Below are positions 16,003 through 25,354 of a stretch of DNA of 64,000 nt, one piece after another. Below the pieces are notes generated by a model. It had not been told where the DNA came from and searched no databases. It saw nothing but the letters and a program-made list of their open reading frames with translations. How positions within the stretch are numbered: the stretch's first letter is position 1; each line of letters begins with the position of its first letter. This DNA is from Hymenobacter edaphi (lineage in GTDB: Bacteria; Bacteroidota; Bacteroidia; Cytophagales; Hymenobacteraceae). The translations under genes were made by a program, and so were the position numbers. The stretch lies in assembly GCF_003258365.1 (NCBI RefSeq), contig NZ_QHKM01000002.1, forward strand, positions 558,001 to 622,000, read 5' to 3'.

Positions 16003-16770
16003 GTGTTCGACTTTTCCGTCTTTTCCTCCCCGCAGGCGTGGGTGAGCCTGCTGACCCTCACGTTCATGGAAATCGTGCTGGGCATCGACAACATCATCTT
16101 TATTTCCATCGTCGTCAACCGGCTCAACCCGGCGCAGCAGCAGCGGGGCCGCACCATCGGCCTGCTGCTGGCGCTGCTGATCCGCATCGGCCTGCTGATG
16201 AGCATTTCGTGGATTGTGGGGCTGAAAAACCCGCTGTTTCACGTGGATGTGCCCTGGGCTGAACACGATTTCGGCGTGACCGGGCGCGACATCATCCTCT
16301 TCATCGGCGGCCTGTTCCTGATCGGCAAGAGCACCACCGAAATCCACACCAAGCTGCAGGGCGAGGAAGACGCCGACGGCCCGGGCAAGACTTACAGCTC
16401 GATGGGGCGCATCATCATCCAGATCGTGCTCATCGACATCGTGTTCAGCTTCGACTCCATTCTGACGGCCGTGGGCCTGGTCGATAACGTGCTGATCATG
16501 ATTCTGGCCGTGGTCCTGTCCATGGCCGTGATGCTGATTTTCTCGGGCGTGGTGGCCGGCTTCGTCAACCGCAACCCCACCATCAAGATGCTGGCCCTCT
16601 CGTTCCTGATTATGATCGGGGTGATGCTGGTGATGGAGTCTTTCCACAAGGAAATCGAGAAAGGCTACATCTACTTCGCCATGGCCTTCTCGCTGCTGGT
16701 GGAGCTGCTGAACATGCGCCTGCGCAAGCAGGCCGACCCGGTGCAGCTGCGCGACTCGCACTTCGACTAA
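16003..16770 (+). CDS. TerC-family integral membrane protein
   Basis: The 255-residue protein has seven or more hydrophobic segments with the conserved intramembrane acidic residues of TerC: ILTFMEIVLGIDNIIFIS-like near the start and IDIVFSFDSILTAVG in the middle. TerC proteins are linked to tellurite resistance in name and, in several bacteria, to metal (manganese) efflux during protein secretion. The start is a GTG directly after a repeat-rich leader. A strong terminator follows 18 bp after the stop. Confidence 0.9.
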   Translation: MFDFSVFSSPQAWVSLLTLTFMEIVLGIDNIIFISIVVNRLNPAQQQRGRTIGLLLALLIRIGLLMSISWIVGLKNPLFHVDVPWAEHDFGVTGRDIILFIGGLFLIGKSTTEIHTKLQGEEDADGPGKTYSSMGRIIIQIVLIDIVFSFDSILTAVGLVDNVLIMILAVVLSMAVMLIFSGVVAGFVNRNPTIKMLALSFLIMIGVMLVMESFHKEIEKGYIYFAMAFSLLVELLNMRLRKQADPVQLRDSHFD

Positions 16771-16788
16771 GCGGCGCTGCCGCATCAA

Positions 16789-16836
16789 GCCCAACGCCCG
16801 GTTCTGCTGTCAGCGGAACCGGGCGTTGGGCTTTTT
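16789..16836 (+). terminator. Intrinsic terminator after terC
   Basis: A perfect 16-bp stem (16789-16804 with 16816-16831) is followed by TTTTT at 16832-16836. The T tract abuts the stop codon of the convergent J-domain gene. Confidence 0.9.
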
Positions 16837-17789
16837 CAGGTCACGTTGAGCAGGTACACCACCACCAGGCTGGTCAGGGCGCTGGCAATGGCGAAGTCCA
16901 CGGTTCGTTTGGCGGAATTGCGCGGCCAGACGCCCACCGCCGCGCAGGCACCCATGGCCAGCGGAAAGCAGAACAGCAGCCCGTAGGCCCGGCCCAGCGA
17001 ATAATCGGTGAATGGCGCGTTGGTGCGGCTGCGGCGGTAGGCCCGCACCTGGTTGAACAGCCGGCTCTGCTGCACGTCGATGCGGGCCCCGGGTTCGTAC
17101 CAGCCCTGAGCCCAGAAGCGGCTGTGCTGGGTGCGCACCAGGCTGGCCGCGTCCCCCGCGTTGCCCACGTGCATTTCCACCTCGGCCACCCGGGCCTCGG
17201 GGTGGGTGACGGTGAGGTTGCAGTCGAGCAGGAGAAGCAGGAAAAAGGCCAGCAACAGCCAGCAGCCAACCTGCGCCGCTCGGGCGTACCGCCCGTACAG
17301 CGCCGCGTAGGGCTGGGCGCGCCGGGGCGGGCGCTGCCCCCGCACGCGGGCGTCGTGGGGCTCCCGCAGGTGGGCGTCGCTGAGGGTCGCGTAGGCGTGC
17401 TCCAGGTGGCGGCGTTGCTGTTGCAGGGCCGGGTCGGCCGCGGGGCCCTGGCTCAGGTGCCGTCGCCAGTGCTGGTATGCCTGCTCAATCTGGGCCTCGG
17501 TGGCCGAGTAAGGCACGCGCAGCACCTGGTAGGCATTGCCGGCAAATGGCGCGGTGTAAGCGGGCCGGGCCGGTTGGCGCCGGGCCCGCAGCTGGGCGTC
17601 GTAGTGGGCGCGCAGGGCGGGCTGGCGCAGTGTGTCGTAGGCTTCGTTGATGAGCAGGTAGCGCCGGTGCGCGGCCGGGTCGGGCGTGCGGTCGGGGTGG
17701 GTGAGGCGCACCAGGCGCAGGTAGGCCCGGCGGACGTCGGCGGCGGTGGCCTGCTCGGGCAGTTCCAGAATCTGGTAATAGGTGGTCAC
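16836..17789 (-). CDS. Membrane-anchored protein with two J-domains
   Basis: The 317-residue protein begins with a canonical J-domain (residues 1-68) with HPD at 31-33, which stimulates DnaK-type chaperones. A second J-like segment follows (about 86-143, NAYQVLRVPYSATEAQIEQA) but its HPD position is replaced (RRHLSQG), so it should not activate Hsp70. Residues about 173-192 form a transmembrane helix and two more lie near the C-terminus (about 268-316). The J-domain end is therefore probably cytoplasmic. The GTG start overlaps the upstream gene's TGA by 4 bp, so translation is coupled. The target is unknown. Confidence 0.8.
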   Translation of the reverse strand: MTTYYQILELPEQATAADVRRAYLRLVRLTHPDRTPDPAAHRRYLLINEAYDTLRQPALRAHYDAQLRARRQPARPAYTAPFAGNAYQVLRVPYSATEAQIEQAYQHWRRHLSQGPAADPALQQQRRHLEHAYATLSDAHLREPHDARVRGQRPPRRAQPYAALYGRYARAAQVGCWLLLAFFLLLLLDCNLTVTHPEARVAEVEMHVGNAGDAASLVRTQHSRFWAQGWYEPGARIDVQQSRLFNQVRAYRRSRTNAPFTDYSLGRAYGLLFCFPLAMGACAAVGVWPRNSAKRTVDFAIASALTSLVVVYLLNVT

Positions 17790-18220
17790 GGGGCAGCTTC
17801 GGCGGCTAGGGCCACCACGGCCGGCACCTGCGTGGCTACGCGCTGCCGCAGCAGCTCCAGCAGGCGGCGGTTCACTTCGGCGCGGTGGTGGCGGTAGTAC
17901 TCGTATTCGGGCATCGTCAGCAGGGCCGTGACCAAGCCCACGGCGGTGTGCTGCAGGCGCTGGTTGCGGCGCAGCAGCTCCTCGAGCAGGCGGGCCTGGT
18001 CGGCGGGGGCGGCGCCGGGCAGCGGCAGGCGGTAGTCGCGGGCAAAATCGGCCACCAGCCGCAGCAGGCGGGCGTTGTGCAGCTTCAGAATGGGACGCAG
18101 CGCCGCGTGCAGCAGGGTGTCGGCGGTCAGCTCGGGCGGGCTAGCGGGAGCAGCGTCCACGGCCGGGCGCAGGCCGCGCAGGGCCGCGTCGGCGGCGTCA
18201 GAATCGGGCGTAAGAAGCAT
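17786..18220 (-). CDS. Hypothetical protein, translationally coupled to the J-domain protein
   Basis: A 144-residue protein I do not recognise. It has a low-complexity N-terminus rich in A and P, then a mostly helical region (LLHAALRPILKLHNARLLRL, QRLQHTAVGLVTALLT, EVNRRLLELLRQRV). No signal peptide, membrane segment or catalytic motif is visible. The 4-bp overlap with the following J-domain gene makes a functional link likely; it could be the partner or regulated substrate of that chaperone. Confidence 0.6.
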   Translation of the reverse strand: MLLTPDSDAADAALRGLRPAVDAAPASPPELTADTLLHAALRPILKLHNARLLRLVADFARDYRLPLPGAAPADQARLLEELLRRNQRLQHTAVGLVTALLTMPEYEYYRHHRAEVNRRLLELLRQRVATQVPAVVALAAEAAP

Positions 18221-18240
18221 AAGGCGGGGAATGTAAACAA

Positions 18241-18271
18241 CAAACGCCCGGCCACCAGGGCCGGGCGTTTG
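18241..18271 (-). terminator. Hairpin terminator of the M36 peptidase gene
   Basis: A 13-bp stem (18241-18253 with 18259-18271) lies 21 bp past the peptidase stop and just upstream of the next minus-strand start at 18220. Confidence 0.75.
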
Positions 18272-18292
18272 CCTAACAGTACGGCGGGCCGA

Positions 18293-20947
18293 TTAGTGGC
18301 GCACCACCAGCTTCTGGCTGGTGGTACCGGCCGAGCCGGTCAGGCGCACCACGTAGATGCCGGCGGGCAGCGCGGCCGTGCTCAGCTCCACACCTGCGCC
18401 CTGCAGCTGGGCGGCGGGCGCCGTCTGGCGCTGCACCACCTGGCCGAGGTTGTTGACCAGCTCCAGCTGCACCGGCCGCTGCGAGGCGGCGTACTGGCGC
18501 ACCGTCACGCGGTCCTGGGCGGGGTTGGGGTACACGGCCAGGGTTTCGGCGGCCTTGGCGGCCTTGCTGGCCAGCACGCCGGCGGGCAGGTCGTAGGCGG
18601 CCGTCTGGTCGCTGATGTTGTTCGTGGAGCCCTGCACGGCGCTGGCGCCCATGCCGCGGCGGGCAAACACCTGCCAGATCAGGGCCGCGTTGGCCGCGCC
18701 GTTGTTGATGGAGTCGGCCTTCAGGATGCCGTTGCGGCCCGAGAGGAAGCCCGGGTTGCAGCCCTGGTACTTACAGCCGTCGATGACCAGCTTCAGGGCA
18801 ATGTTGTTGCCGCCGGTGCTGCCGTAGAGGTCGGCGTTGTAGCCGTAGCGGTTGATCAGGGCCCAGTTCAGGTCCCAGAGGGCCGAGCACCAGATTTCCC
18901 CGTTGGCGTGCACGGCCGTGTAGGGCGACACGCCCAGGTTGGCGTAGGTCAGCGTGTTCACCGTCATGTCGGTGGAGTAGGGCTTGGTGCGGATGCCCCC
19001 GCCGGTAACCGGCTCGGAGGAGGCGTAGGTGCCGATGCCGCGCGGCGTGGTGCCCACGTCGGTCGGCTTGGTGGTCATCCACAGGGCGAAGAAGTCGCTC
19101 CAGCCTTCGCCCATCTGCTCCAGGTTGGTCAGGCAGCCCGCGCCGGTGCCGGTGAGGCGGTTGGTGATGCCGTGGCCGTATTCGTGGGCGATGATGCCGT
19201 TGTCGAGGTCCCCGTCGCGGTCGAGCACCGAGGCCGAGGCCGAAACGGTGCCCGCGGCCAGGGACTGCAGCAGCTGCTGGCCGTCGGCGCGGGTGATGAA
19301 GACGGCCGGGATGCGGATGCCGTTGGAATCAGGCGCGGCCCCGCTCATCGACACCAGCTGGGTGGTGTTCGGAATGCTGTCCATCACGATAACCAGGCGG
19401 GCGCCGGCCGCTTCGGCGGCTTTCACCTTGGCGGTGAAGTTGCAGCCGCCGCGCTTCATCAGCGCAATCTTGCCGCTCAGGGCCGCCGCGTTGGGCAGGG
19501 GCGTGGTGCAGCCCGGGCCGGCGTACACGACGGGCCCGTTCAGCGGCGACACCATGGCCAGGCGGCGGCCAAAGGCGGCCTGCGCGAAGGTGAACGGCCC
19601 GAGCGTGACGCCGCCCGGCAGCGCAAACGTGAGCGACTGTTGGGCGGTTTCCCACAGGTACATCTGCATGCGCGGCTGGTTGCCCTCGCGCGGGGCAGAG
19701 AAGTTGGCGTTGTTCAGCCCGCCGCCGTCCTGGGCTTCGGCCTGCACAAAGTCGTTGCCCAGGCCCACGCCCGAGTAGTTACGCAGCTGGAAGTTACGGG
19801 CGGCCTCGGTAAAGCCGTGGCGCTCCGTCACGTCGTGCATGATGTTGTTCCAGTAGAACAGGTTGGTGACGGCCGCGGCCTCGTTGGAGTTGGCCGAGCT
19901 GGTGGGCGTGTAGGGGAAGTCGAAGCTGAGCTGCGCGGTGCCGTCGGGGGTGAAGCCGGCCGTGTAGGTGTTCGACGTAACCGTGTTCAGCTTGCGGCGG
20001 TCCTCGTAGGCGTGGGTGTTGTTGCCGCGGGTGATGGTGTACTCGGCCCCGGTCACGCCGTTGGTGTCGTGCCAGCCGTAGGGCGAAGCCGTGGCGTTAG
20101 CCGGGTCCGTCACCAGCTGCCGGGCGCCGTGGTTGGGGCTTTCCACGGTCAGCGGCCACACGTTGTAGCTGTTGGGCACGTTGGTGCGGCCGGCCGTGGC
20201 GGGCGTGCTGGCGGCGGCGGCCGGGCGCTGCGCGGCGCTGGGCAGGGCCTGGCCCTGCCGGCGCCGTACCAGGGCCGCAAACGAAGCTTCCTCGCTTACC
20301 ACGAAGTCGGTGCGGTCGAGCAGCGCGCCGGTGCTGGCGTCGATGCGGGCGTCCCAGTAGTGCTGAGCGTCGAGGGGGTAGAGCGTCACGTTCCACACCA
20401 GGGCCAGGCGGCCGTCGGGGCGCAGGGAGTACATGAGCTGCACCGGAATCTTCTCCAGCGAGATGCCGCCGGTCGAAAACGTCATGCCTTCCGCGGCGCT
20501 GCCTTCCTTTTCCAGGCGCAGGCCCTGCGGGGCGGGCATGTTCAGGGCGCGGGCCGCGGCGGCCACGGCCTGCACGGGCGAGAGGCCGGGCGTAGCCGCG
20601 TTGGCCACGGCGGCCGCGTTCGGCACAAACGAGTTGTGCGACTGCACCACCTTGCCGCCGCGGTCAAAGTGCACCTCAATGACGGCGCCGTACACCTCCA
20701 CGCCCTGCACGCGCTGGCGCAGGTACAGGTGGGTCACGCCGTTGTCGGCGTCGGTGTATTCCGAGGCCACGGCCGGGTTGCGCAGGTCGGCTTCCGACAG
20801 GCCGAGCTTCACGCGGCGGGCATTGAGGTATTCCAGCCCGCGCGTGAGCGACGACGGGGCTGGTTGCTGCGCCTGGCTCAGGCCGGGCAAAGCCAGAAGG
20901 GAGGCCAGGGTCAGCACCCGGCCGTAGTGCGTAAACGTGTGTTTCAT
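18293..20947 (-). CDS. Secreted M36 (fungalysin-like) metallopeptidase with T9SS sorting domain
   Basis: The 884-residue protein has a signal peptide ending at LSQAQ, an FTP-type propeptide region (about 30-230), a zinc-metalloprotease domain with HEYGH in IIAHEYGHGITNRL (about residue 587), and an inserted PA domain (about 480-555, with GKIALMKRGGCNF). The last 80 residues are a type A T9SS sorting domain starting at LAVYPNPAQD. M36 enzymes are broad endopeptidases; here the enzyme is expected to be secreted or surface-attached by T9SS. The upstream open frame to 21709 overlaps the methyltransferase gene and is not used. Confidence 0.93.
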   Translation of the reverse strand: MKHTFTHYGRVLTLASLLALPGLSQAQQPAPSSLTRGLEYLNARRVKLGLSEADLRNPAVASEYTDADNGVTHLYLRQRVQGVEVYGAVIEVHFDRGGKVVQSHNSFVPNAAAVANAATPGLSPVQAVAAAARALNMPAPQGLRLEKEGSAAEGMTFSTGGISLEKIPVQLMYSLRPDGRLALVWNVTLYPLDAQHYWDARIDASTGALLDRTDFVVSEEASFAALVRRRQGQALPSAAQRPAAAASTPATAGRTNVPNSYNVWPLTVESPNHGARQLVTDPANATASPYGWHDTNGVTGAEYTITRGNNTHAYEDRRKLNTVTSNTYTAGFTPDGTAQLSFDFPYTPTSSANSNEAAAVTNLFYWNNIMHDVTERHGFTEAARNFQLRNYSGVGLGNDFVQAEAQDGGGLNNANFSAPREGNQPRMQMYLWETAQQSLTFALPGGVTLGPFTFAQAAFGRRLAMVSPLNGPVVYAGPGCTTPLPNAAALSGKIALMKRGGCNFTAKVKAAEAAGARLVIVMDSIPNTTQLVSMSGAAPDSNGIRIPAVFITRADGQQLLQSLAAGTVSASASVLDRDGDLDNGIIAHEYGHGITNRLTGTGAGCLTNLEQMGEGWSDFFALWMTTKPTDVGTTPRGIGTYASSEPVTGGGIRTKPYSTDMTVNTLTYANLGVSPYTAVHANGEIWCSALWDLNWALINRYGYNADLYGSTGGNNIALKLVIDGCKYQGCNPGFLSGRNGILKADSINNGAANAALIWQVFARRGMGASAVQGSTNNISDQTAAYDLPAGVLASKAAKAAETLAVYPNPAQDRVTVRQYAASQRPVQLELVNNLGQVVQRQTAPAAQLQGAGVELSTAALPAGIYVVRLTGSAGTTSQKLVVRH

Positions 20948-21060
20948 GCAGAGAAATGAAGGGTCAAGCGGGCCTCTTCTGCCCGGAGTCGGGGAAGAGG
21001 TCGTTAAAAATACAATTTTGCCGGGTGATTTTCGAATGAAGCGAGGATTAATCCGGCAAA

Positions 21061-21603
21061 TCAGGGGGCCGACGTCGCGCCCCACTTCGTGAGCACGTCC
21101 CACACCAGCACCCCCACCGTCACCGACACGTTCAGGGAGTGTTTGGTGCCGAACTGCGGAATTTCCACCGCCGCGTCGCAGTGCGGCAAGACGGCGTCGT
21201 CCACGCCGAACACCTCGTTGCCGAACACCAGTGCCAGCGGGCGGTCGGGGGCGGGCTGAAACTGCGGCAGCGGCACCGAGCCGGTGGTCTGCTCCACGGC
21301 CACCACCTGCCAGCCCTCGGCCCGCAGCCGCGCTACCAGCGCGGGCACGTCGGGCGCGTGCTCCCAGGGCACCGACTCGTCCGAGCCCAGCGCGGTCTTG
21401 GTTATTTCGCGGTGCGGGGGGCGGCCGGTGATGCCGCCCAGCCACAGCTTGCTCACGGCAAAGGCGTCGCAGGTGCGGAAGGCTGCCCCCACGTTGTGCA
21501 GGCTGCGCACGTTGTCGAGCACCACGCACAAGGGGAATTTCTCCGTATTTTTGAAGTCCTCGACCGTGAGCCGGTTCAGCTCGTGGATGGTTAGTTTCCG
21601 CAT
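21061..21603 (-). CDS. SPOUT-class RNA methyltransferase (TrmH/SpoU family)
   Basis: The 180-residue protein carries the three SPOUT motifs in order: LDNVRSLHNVGAAFRTCDAF (motif 1), LALVFGNEVFGV (motif 2) and IPQFGTKHSLNVSVTVGV (motif 3). These build the knotted S-adenosylmethionine site of TrmH-type ribose 2'-O-methyltransferases. The target (tRNA or rRNA) cannot be told from the sequence. ATG 21603 is at the natural domain start. The gene is divergent from mutS. Confidence 0.9.
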   Translation of the reverse strand: MRKLTIHELNRLTVEDFKNTEKFPLCVVLDNVRSLHNVGAAFRTCDAFAVSKLWLGGITGRPPHREITKTALGSDESVPWEHAPDVPALVARLRAEGWQVVAVEQTTGSVPLPQFQPAPDRPLALVFGNEVFGVDDAVLPHCDAAVEIPQFGTKHSLNVSVTVGVLVWDVLTKWGATSAP

Positions 21604-21788
21604 AGAAGGGGGCATAAGCGCCGGCTGGTGCAGCCGACACAACAAGCCATCCGAACAAGCTGCTCACGAAACGCTTTGGCCCCGCTGCGCTGTTCAGATG
21701 AAGGCGCAAGCTACGGCCTCCCGCTCTTTTTTGCCCGATCCGCGGGCCGCCCGCCGGCCCGCTCCCTACCTATTGCCGCTCCGCTACT

Positions 21789-24560
21789 GTGAAGACAGCT
21801 ACCGATAAGCCCGATAAGAAAGTCGTACGCACCCACGGCACCCTCGGCCCCGCCCCCGTGGCCGATACCCCGCTGATGAAGCAGTATCACCAGCTCAAGC
21901 AGCAGCACCCCGGCGCGCTGCTCTTGTTCCGGGTGGGCGACTTCTACGAAACCTTCGGCGAGGACGCCGTGACGGCCGCCCGCATCCTGGGCATCGTCGA
22001 AACCAAGCGCGGCGCGGGCACCTCCGCCGAAACCGCGCTGGCCGGCTTCCCCCACCACTCGCTCGATACCTACCTGCCCAAGCTGGTGCGCGCCGGCCAG
22101 CGCGTGGCCATCTGCGACCAGCTCGAAGACCCCAAGCAGGCCAAGGGCCTGGTCAAGCGCGGCATCACCGAGCTGGTCACGCCCGGCGTGAGCCTGCACG
22201 ACAACGTGCTGGAGCGCCGCTCGAACAACTACCTGGCCGCCGTGCACTTCGGCCGCGGCCAGCAGGCCGGCATCAGCTTCCTCGACATCAGCACCGGCGA
22301 GTTTCTGGTGGCCCAGGGCGACCTGGGCTACCTCGGCAAGCTGCTGCAGAATTTCGCCCCCGCCGAGGTGCTGCTCTGCAAAAACAGCCGTCGCGACTTC
22401 GAAACCGCCTTCGGCCCCGATTTCTGCACCTACGCCCTGGACGAGTGGGTGTTCGGCAACGACTACGCCCACGAAACGCTGACGCGCCACTTCAAGACCA
22501 CCAGCCTCAAGGGCTTCGGCGTCGATAACCTCACCGATGGCATCATCGCCGCCGGCTGCATCCTGCACTACCTGGCCGAAACCAAGCACAACGACATCGG
22601 CCACATCAACGGCATCGGGCGGCTGGAGGAGGACAAGTACGTGTGGCTGGACCGCTTCACCGTGCGCAACCTGGAGCTGCTGTCGGCCCAGCACGCTGGC
22701 GGCGTCCCGCTCATCGACGTACTCGACCAGACCCTCACGCCGATGGGCGCCCGCCTGCTGCGCAAGTGGGTGGTGCTGCCGCTGAAGGAGCCCGCCCAGA
22801 TTCAGCGCCGCCTCGACACCGTGCAGGCCCTGCACGAGCAAGCCGACCTGCTGGAAGCCATCCGCGACCAGCTGCGCCAGATCAACGACCTGGAGCGCCT
22901 GATTTCCAAAGTCGCCGTGCGCCGCGTCAACCCGCGGGAGCTGCTGCAGCTCAGTCGCGCCCTCGAAGCCCTGGCCCCGATGCGCGAGCTGCTGCACGCC
23001 ACTGACGTGCGCGCCCTGCAGAAGCTGGCCGACCAGCTCAACCCCTGCGACACCCTGCGCCGCGAAATCCAGAGCAAAATCCGCCCCGACGCCGGCGTGC
23101 TGACCAACCAGGGCAACCTGATCCTGGACGGCATCGATAAGGAGCTGGACGAGCTGCGCGCCATTGCCTACACCGGCAAGGATTACCTGCTGCAATTGCA
23201 GCAGCGGGAGCAGCGCAACACCGGCATTTCCTCACTGAAAGTGGCCTACAACAAGGTGTTTGGCTATTACCTCGAAGTCACCAACGCCCACAAGGACAAG
23301 GTGCCCACGGAGTGGATTCGCAAGCAGACGCTGGTAAATGCGGAGCGCTACATCACCGAGGAGCTGAAAACCTACGAGGAGAAAATCCTGCATGCCGAGG
23401 AGCGGCTGTTCGTCATCGAGCAGCGCATCTACGACGAGCTGGTGCTGACGGCCAACGAGTTCGTGAGTCAGGTGCAGCAGAACGCCCGCACCGTGGCCGT
23501 GCTCGACTGCCTCAGCTCCTTTGCCAGCACCGCCCGCCAGCACCGCTATGTACGCCCGACGGTGGACGACGGCAGCCTGCTCGACATCCGCCAGGGCCGC
23601 CACCCGGTCATCGAGCGGCAGCTGCCCCCCGGCGAGCAGTACATCCCCAACGACATCCGTCTCGACCGCGACGACCAGCAGATCGTCGTCATCACCGGTC
23701 CGAACATGGCCGGCAAATCGGCCCTGCTGCGCCAGACGGCCCTGATTGCCCTGCTGGCCCAGATCGGCTCCTTCGTGCCCGCCGAAGCCGCCCACGTCGG
23801 CGTCATCGACAAGATTTTCACCCGCGTCGGGGCCTCCGACAACCTCTCCAAGGGCGAGAGTACCTTCATGGTGGAAATGACCGAAACGGCCTCCATCCTG
23901 AACAACCTTTCCGACCGCAGCCTGGTGCTCATGGACGAAATCGGCCGCGGCACCAGCACCTACGACGGTATCAGCATTGCCTGGGCCATCGTGGAGCACC
24001 TGCATAACCACCCCAAGGCCCGGGCCAAGACGCTCTTCGCCACCCACTACCACGAGCTGAACGAGCTGGCCGAGCAGTGCCCGCGGGTGCGCAACTACAA
24101 CGTGGCCGTGAAGGAAGCCGACGGCCGCATTCTGTTTCTGCGCAAGCTGCAGGAGGGCGGCTCGGAGCACTCGTTTGGCATCCACGTGGCCCGCATGGCC
24201 GGCATGCCGCCCGCCGTGGTGCTGCGCGCCAACGAAATCATGCACCACCTAGAGCAGGAGCGCACCAGCGTCGGCGCCGAAGATGGGACAGGGGAGGAGC
24301 TGGTAGAAACCGAAGCCACGCCGCAGTCAGCCACTAATGGTCAGGCCAAAGCCAAAACGGCTGCCCAACCCCACGCCCGTCCGGTAGCTACGGCCAGCGC
24401 CCCGCGCCCCACCCTGCAGCTCAGCATGTTCGAGCCCGCCGACCCAGTGTTGGAAAACATCCGCGACCTGCTGCAGCACCTCGATGTGAACACGCTCACG
24501 CCCATCGAGGCCCTGCTGAAACTGAACGAATTGAAGGTGGCCCTGAACCGCAAAAGCTGA
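21789..24560 (+). CDS. mutS: DNA mismatch repair protein MutS
   Basis: The 923-residue protein has the mismatch-recognition motif [14 protein letters not shown] (Phe-x-Glu near residue 56), connector, lever and clamp regions, and the ATPase with Walker [15 protein letters not shown] (about 637-650), then [16 protein letters not shown] and the ATHYHEL loop. MutS binds mispairs and recruits MutL. It is somewhat longer than average because of a Q/A/T-rich linker before the C-terminal dimerisation part (about 840-880). The start is GTG at 21789; no better ATG precedes the first domain. Confidence 0.97.
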   Translation: MKTATDKPDKKVVRTHGTLGPAPVADTPLMKQYHQLKQQHPGALLLFRVGDFYETFGEDAVTAARILGIVETKRGAGTSAETALAGFPHHSLDTYLPKLVRAGQRVAICDQLEDPKQAKGLVKRGITELVTPGVSLHDNVLERRSNNYLAAVHFGRGQQAGISFLDISTGEFLVAQGDLGYLGKLLQNFAPAEVLLCKNSRRDFETAFGPDFCTYALDEWVFGNDYAHETLTRHFKTTSLKGFGVDNLTDGIIAAGCILHYLAETKHNDIGHINGIGRLEEDKYVWLDRFTVRNLELLSAQHAGGVPLIDVLDQTLTPMGARLLRKWVVLPLKEPAQIQRRLDTVQALHEQADLLEAIRDQLRQINDLERLISKVAVRRVNPRELLQLSRALEALAPMRELLHATDVRALQKLADQLNPCDTLRREIQSKIRPDAGVLTNQGNLILDGIDKELDELRAIAYTGKDYLLQLQQREQRNTGISSLKVAYNKVFGYYLEVTNAHKDKVPTEWIRKQTLVNAERYITEELKTYEEKILHAEERLFVIEQRIYDELVLTANEFVSQVQQNARTVAVLDCLSSFASTARQHRYVRPTVDDGSLLDIRQGRHPVIERQLPPGEQYIPNDIRLDRDDQQIVVITGPNMAGKSALLRQTALIALLAQIGSFVPAEAAHVGVIDKIFTRVGASDNLSKGESTFMVEMTETASILNNLSDRSLVLMDEIGRGTSTYDGISIAWAIVEHLHNHPKARAKTLFATHYHELNELAEQCPRVRNYNVAVKEADGRILFLRKLQEGGSEHSFGIHVARMAGMPPAVVLRANEIMHHLEQERTSVGAEDGTGEELVETEATPQSATNGQAKAKTAAQPHARPVATASAPRPTLQLSMFEPADPVLENIRDLLQHLDVNTLTPIEALLKLNELKVALNRKS

Positions 24561-24583
24561 GACTGGCCCGCGACGCTGCGCTT

Positions 24584-24608
24584 GCCCCAGTCAGCGGCTG
24601 ACTGGGGC
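24584..24608 (+). terminator. Hairpin after mutS
   Basis: A 12-bp palindromic stem (24584-24595 with 24597-24608) lies 24 bp past the stop. There is no T tract, so termination is uncertain. The rest of 24561-24755 shows no gene. Confidence 0.5.
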
Positions 24609-24755
24609 ACTATTGTCAGCCGCTTGACTTTTAGGGCGGCTTCCATGCGGTTCAGCTTAAGGCAAATTCAGGCCGGTTTTGCGTGCTTCATCGAAAAAAA
24701 GTGCCTGAGAATGAAATGGAAGCGGTTTTGTAAGTGAAAAAATCAGCCCCGGCTC

Positions 24756-24785
24756 TTGACTTCAGAAATTCTTGCATTACCTTTG
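24756..24785 (+). promoter_or_regulatory. Promoter of first tRNA-Gly
   Basis: TTG (24756-24758) and TACCTTTG (24778-24785) are 19 bp apart, an exact fit to the Bacteroidota -33/-7 pattern. The -7 element ends 35 bp before the tRNA. Confidence 0.85.
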
Positions 24786-24820
24786 TGTCACCAATTCGCC
24801 AGTACGGCGAATGACCTCAA

Positions 24821-24896
24821 GCGAGAGTAGCTCAGTTGGTAGAGCGCGACCTTGCCAAGGTCGAGGTCGCGAGTTCGAACCTCGTCTCCCGCTCCA
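24821..24896 (+). tRNA. tRNA-Gly (GCC), copy 1
   Basis: A 76-nt cloverleaf: D arm GCTCAGTTGGTAGAGC, anticodon stem CGACC/GGTCG around TTGCCAA (anticodon GCC), T loop TTCGAAC and encoded CCA. The acceptor stem has an A-C mismatch at the fourth pair (GCGAGAG against CTCCCGC). Confidence 0.97.
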
Positions 24897-24929
24897 AAGA
24901 GGATGTTGCCCCGGCAGCATCCTCTTTTT
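24897..24929 (+). terminator. Terminator after tRNA-Gly copy 1
   Basis: A 12-bp stem with one G-T pair (24899-24910 with 24913-24924) is followed by TTTTT. Confidence 0.85.
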
Positions 24930-24970
24930 CGTTTCCGGCCAGGCGGTGGCATAGATTTTTAGCCCGGCGC

Positions 24971-25002
24971 TTGACAACAAGAAAATTCTTGTTGTACCTT
25001 TG
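24971..25002 (+). promoter_or_regulatory. Promoter of second tRNA-Gly
   Basis: TTG (24971-24973) and TACCTTTG (24995-25002) are 21 bp apart, matching the same promoter type as copy 1 with almost the same downstream bases. Confidence 0.85.
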
Positions 25003-25037
25003 TGCCACCAAAAGCCACCCCGGTGGCCAAAACTCAA

Positions 25038-25113
25038 GCGAGAGTAGCTCAGTTGGTAGAGCGCGACCTTGCCAAGGTCGAGGTCGCGAGTTCGAACCTC
25101 GTCTCCCGCTCCA
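25038..25113 (+). tRNA. tRNA-Gly (GCC), copy 2
   Basis: Identical over 76 nt to the copy at 24821-24896, including the A-C mismatch in the acceptor stem and the encoded CCA. Confidence 0.97.
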
Positions 25114-25115
25114 AG

Positions 25116-25149
25116 AAAGGATGCTGCTTCGGCAACATCCTTTTTTATT
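25116..25149 (+). terminator. Terminator after tRNA-Gly copy 2
   Basis: A 12-bp stem with a TTCG loop (25116-25127 with 25132-25143; one mismatch) is followed by a T-rich run. Confidence 0.8.
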
Positions 25150-25171
25150 TTTGTGCAAGCTGATTGCACAG

Positions 25172-25257
25172 GCCAGAGTGGTGTAATGGTAGCCACGAGG
25201 GACTTAAAATCCCTTTTCCGCAAGGAAGTACGGGTTCGAGTCCCGTCTCTGGTACCA
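25172..25257 (+). tRNA. tRNA-Leu (TAA)
   Basis: An 86-nt class II tRNA: acceptor GCCAGAG with CTCTGGT (terminal G-U pair), D arm with GTAATGGTAGC, anticodon loop CTTAAAA (anticodon TAA), a long variable arm TTTCCGCAAGGAA, T loop TTCGAGT and encoded CCA. Confidence 0.95.
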
Positions 25258-25306
25258 AACGGGCGAGGCCCTTCTGCCAGCAGCGGCAGAAGGGCCTCGC
25301 CCGTTT
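25257..25306. terminator. Long perfect hairpin after tRNA-Leu
   Basis: A 22-bp perfect stem (25257-25278 with 25285-25306) around AGCAGC begins at the last base of the tRNA. It can terminate both the tRNA and the convergent exosortase operon. Confidence 0.85.
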
Positions 25307-25354
25307 AGCTGGCTGCTCCTGCTGAAATGCAAGCCGGAGCAAGCCGCTAACAAC

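Noticed and set aside
15261-16205. N-terminal extension of the GNAT gene
   Set aside because: The open frame lies opposite yajQ and contains no domain; the GNAT fold begins at 15260.
17885-20959. 1024-codon open frame antisense to the M36 peptidase and its neighbours
   Set aside because: Runs across two genes and a terminator on the other strand and has no recognisable domain.
20948-21709. N-terminal extension of the M36 peptidase frame
   Set aside because: It overlaps the SPOUT methyltransferase gene and precedes the signal peptide ATG.
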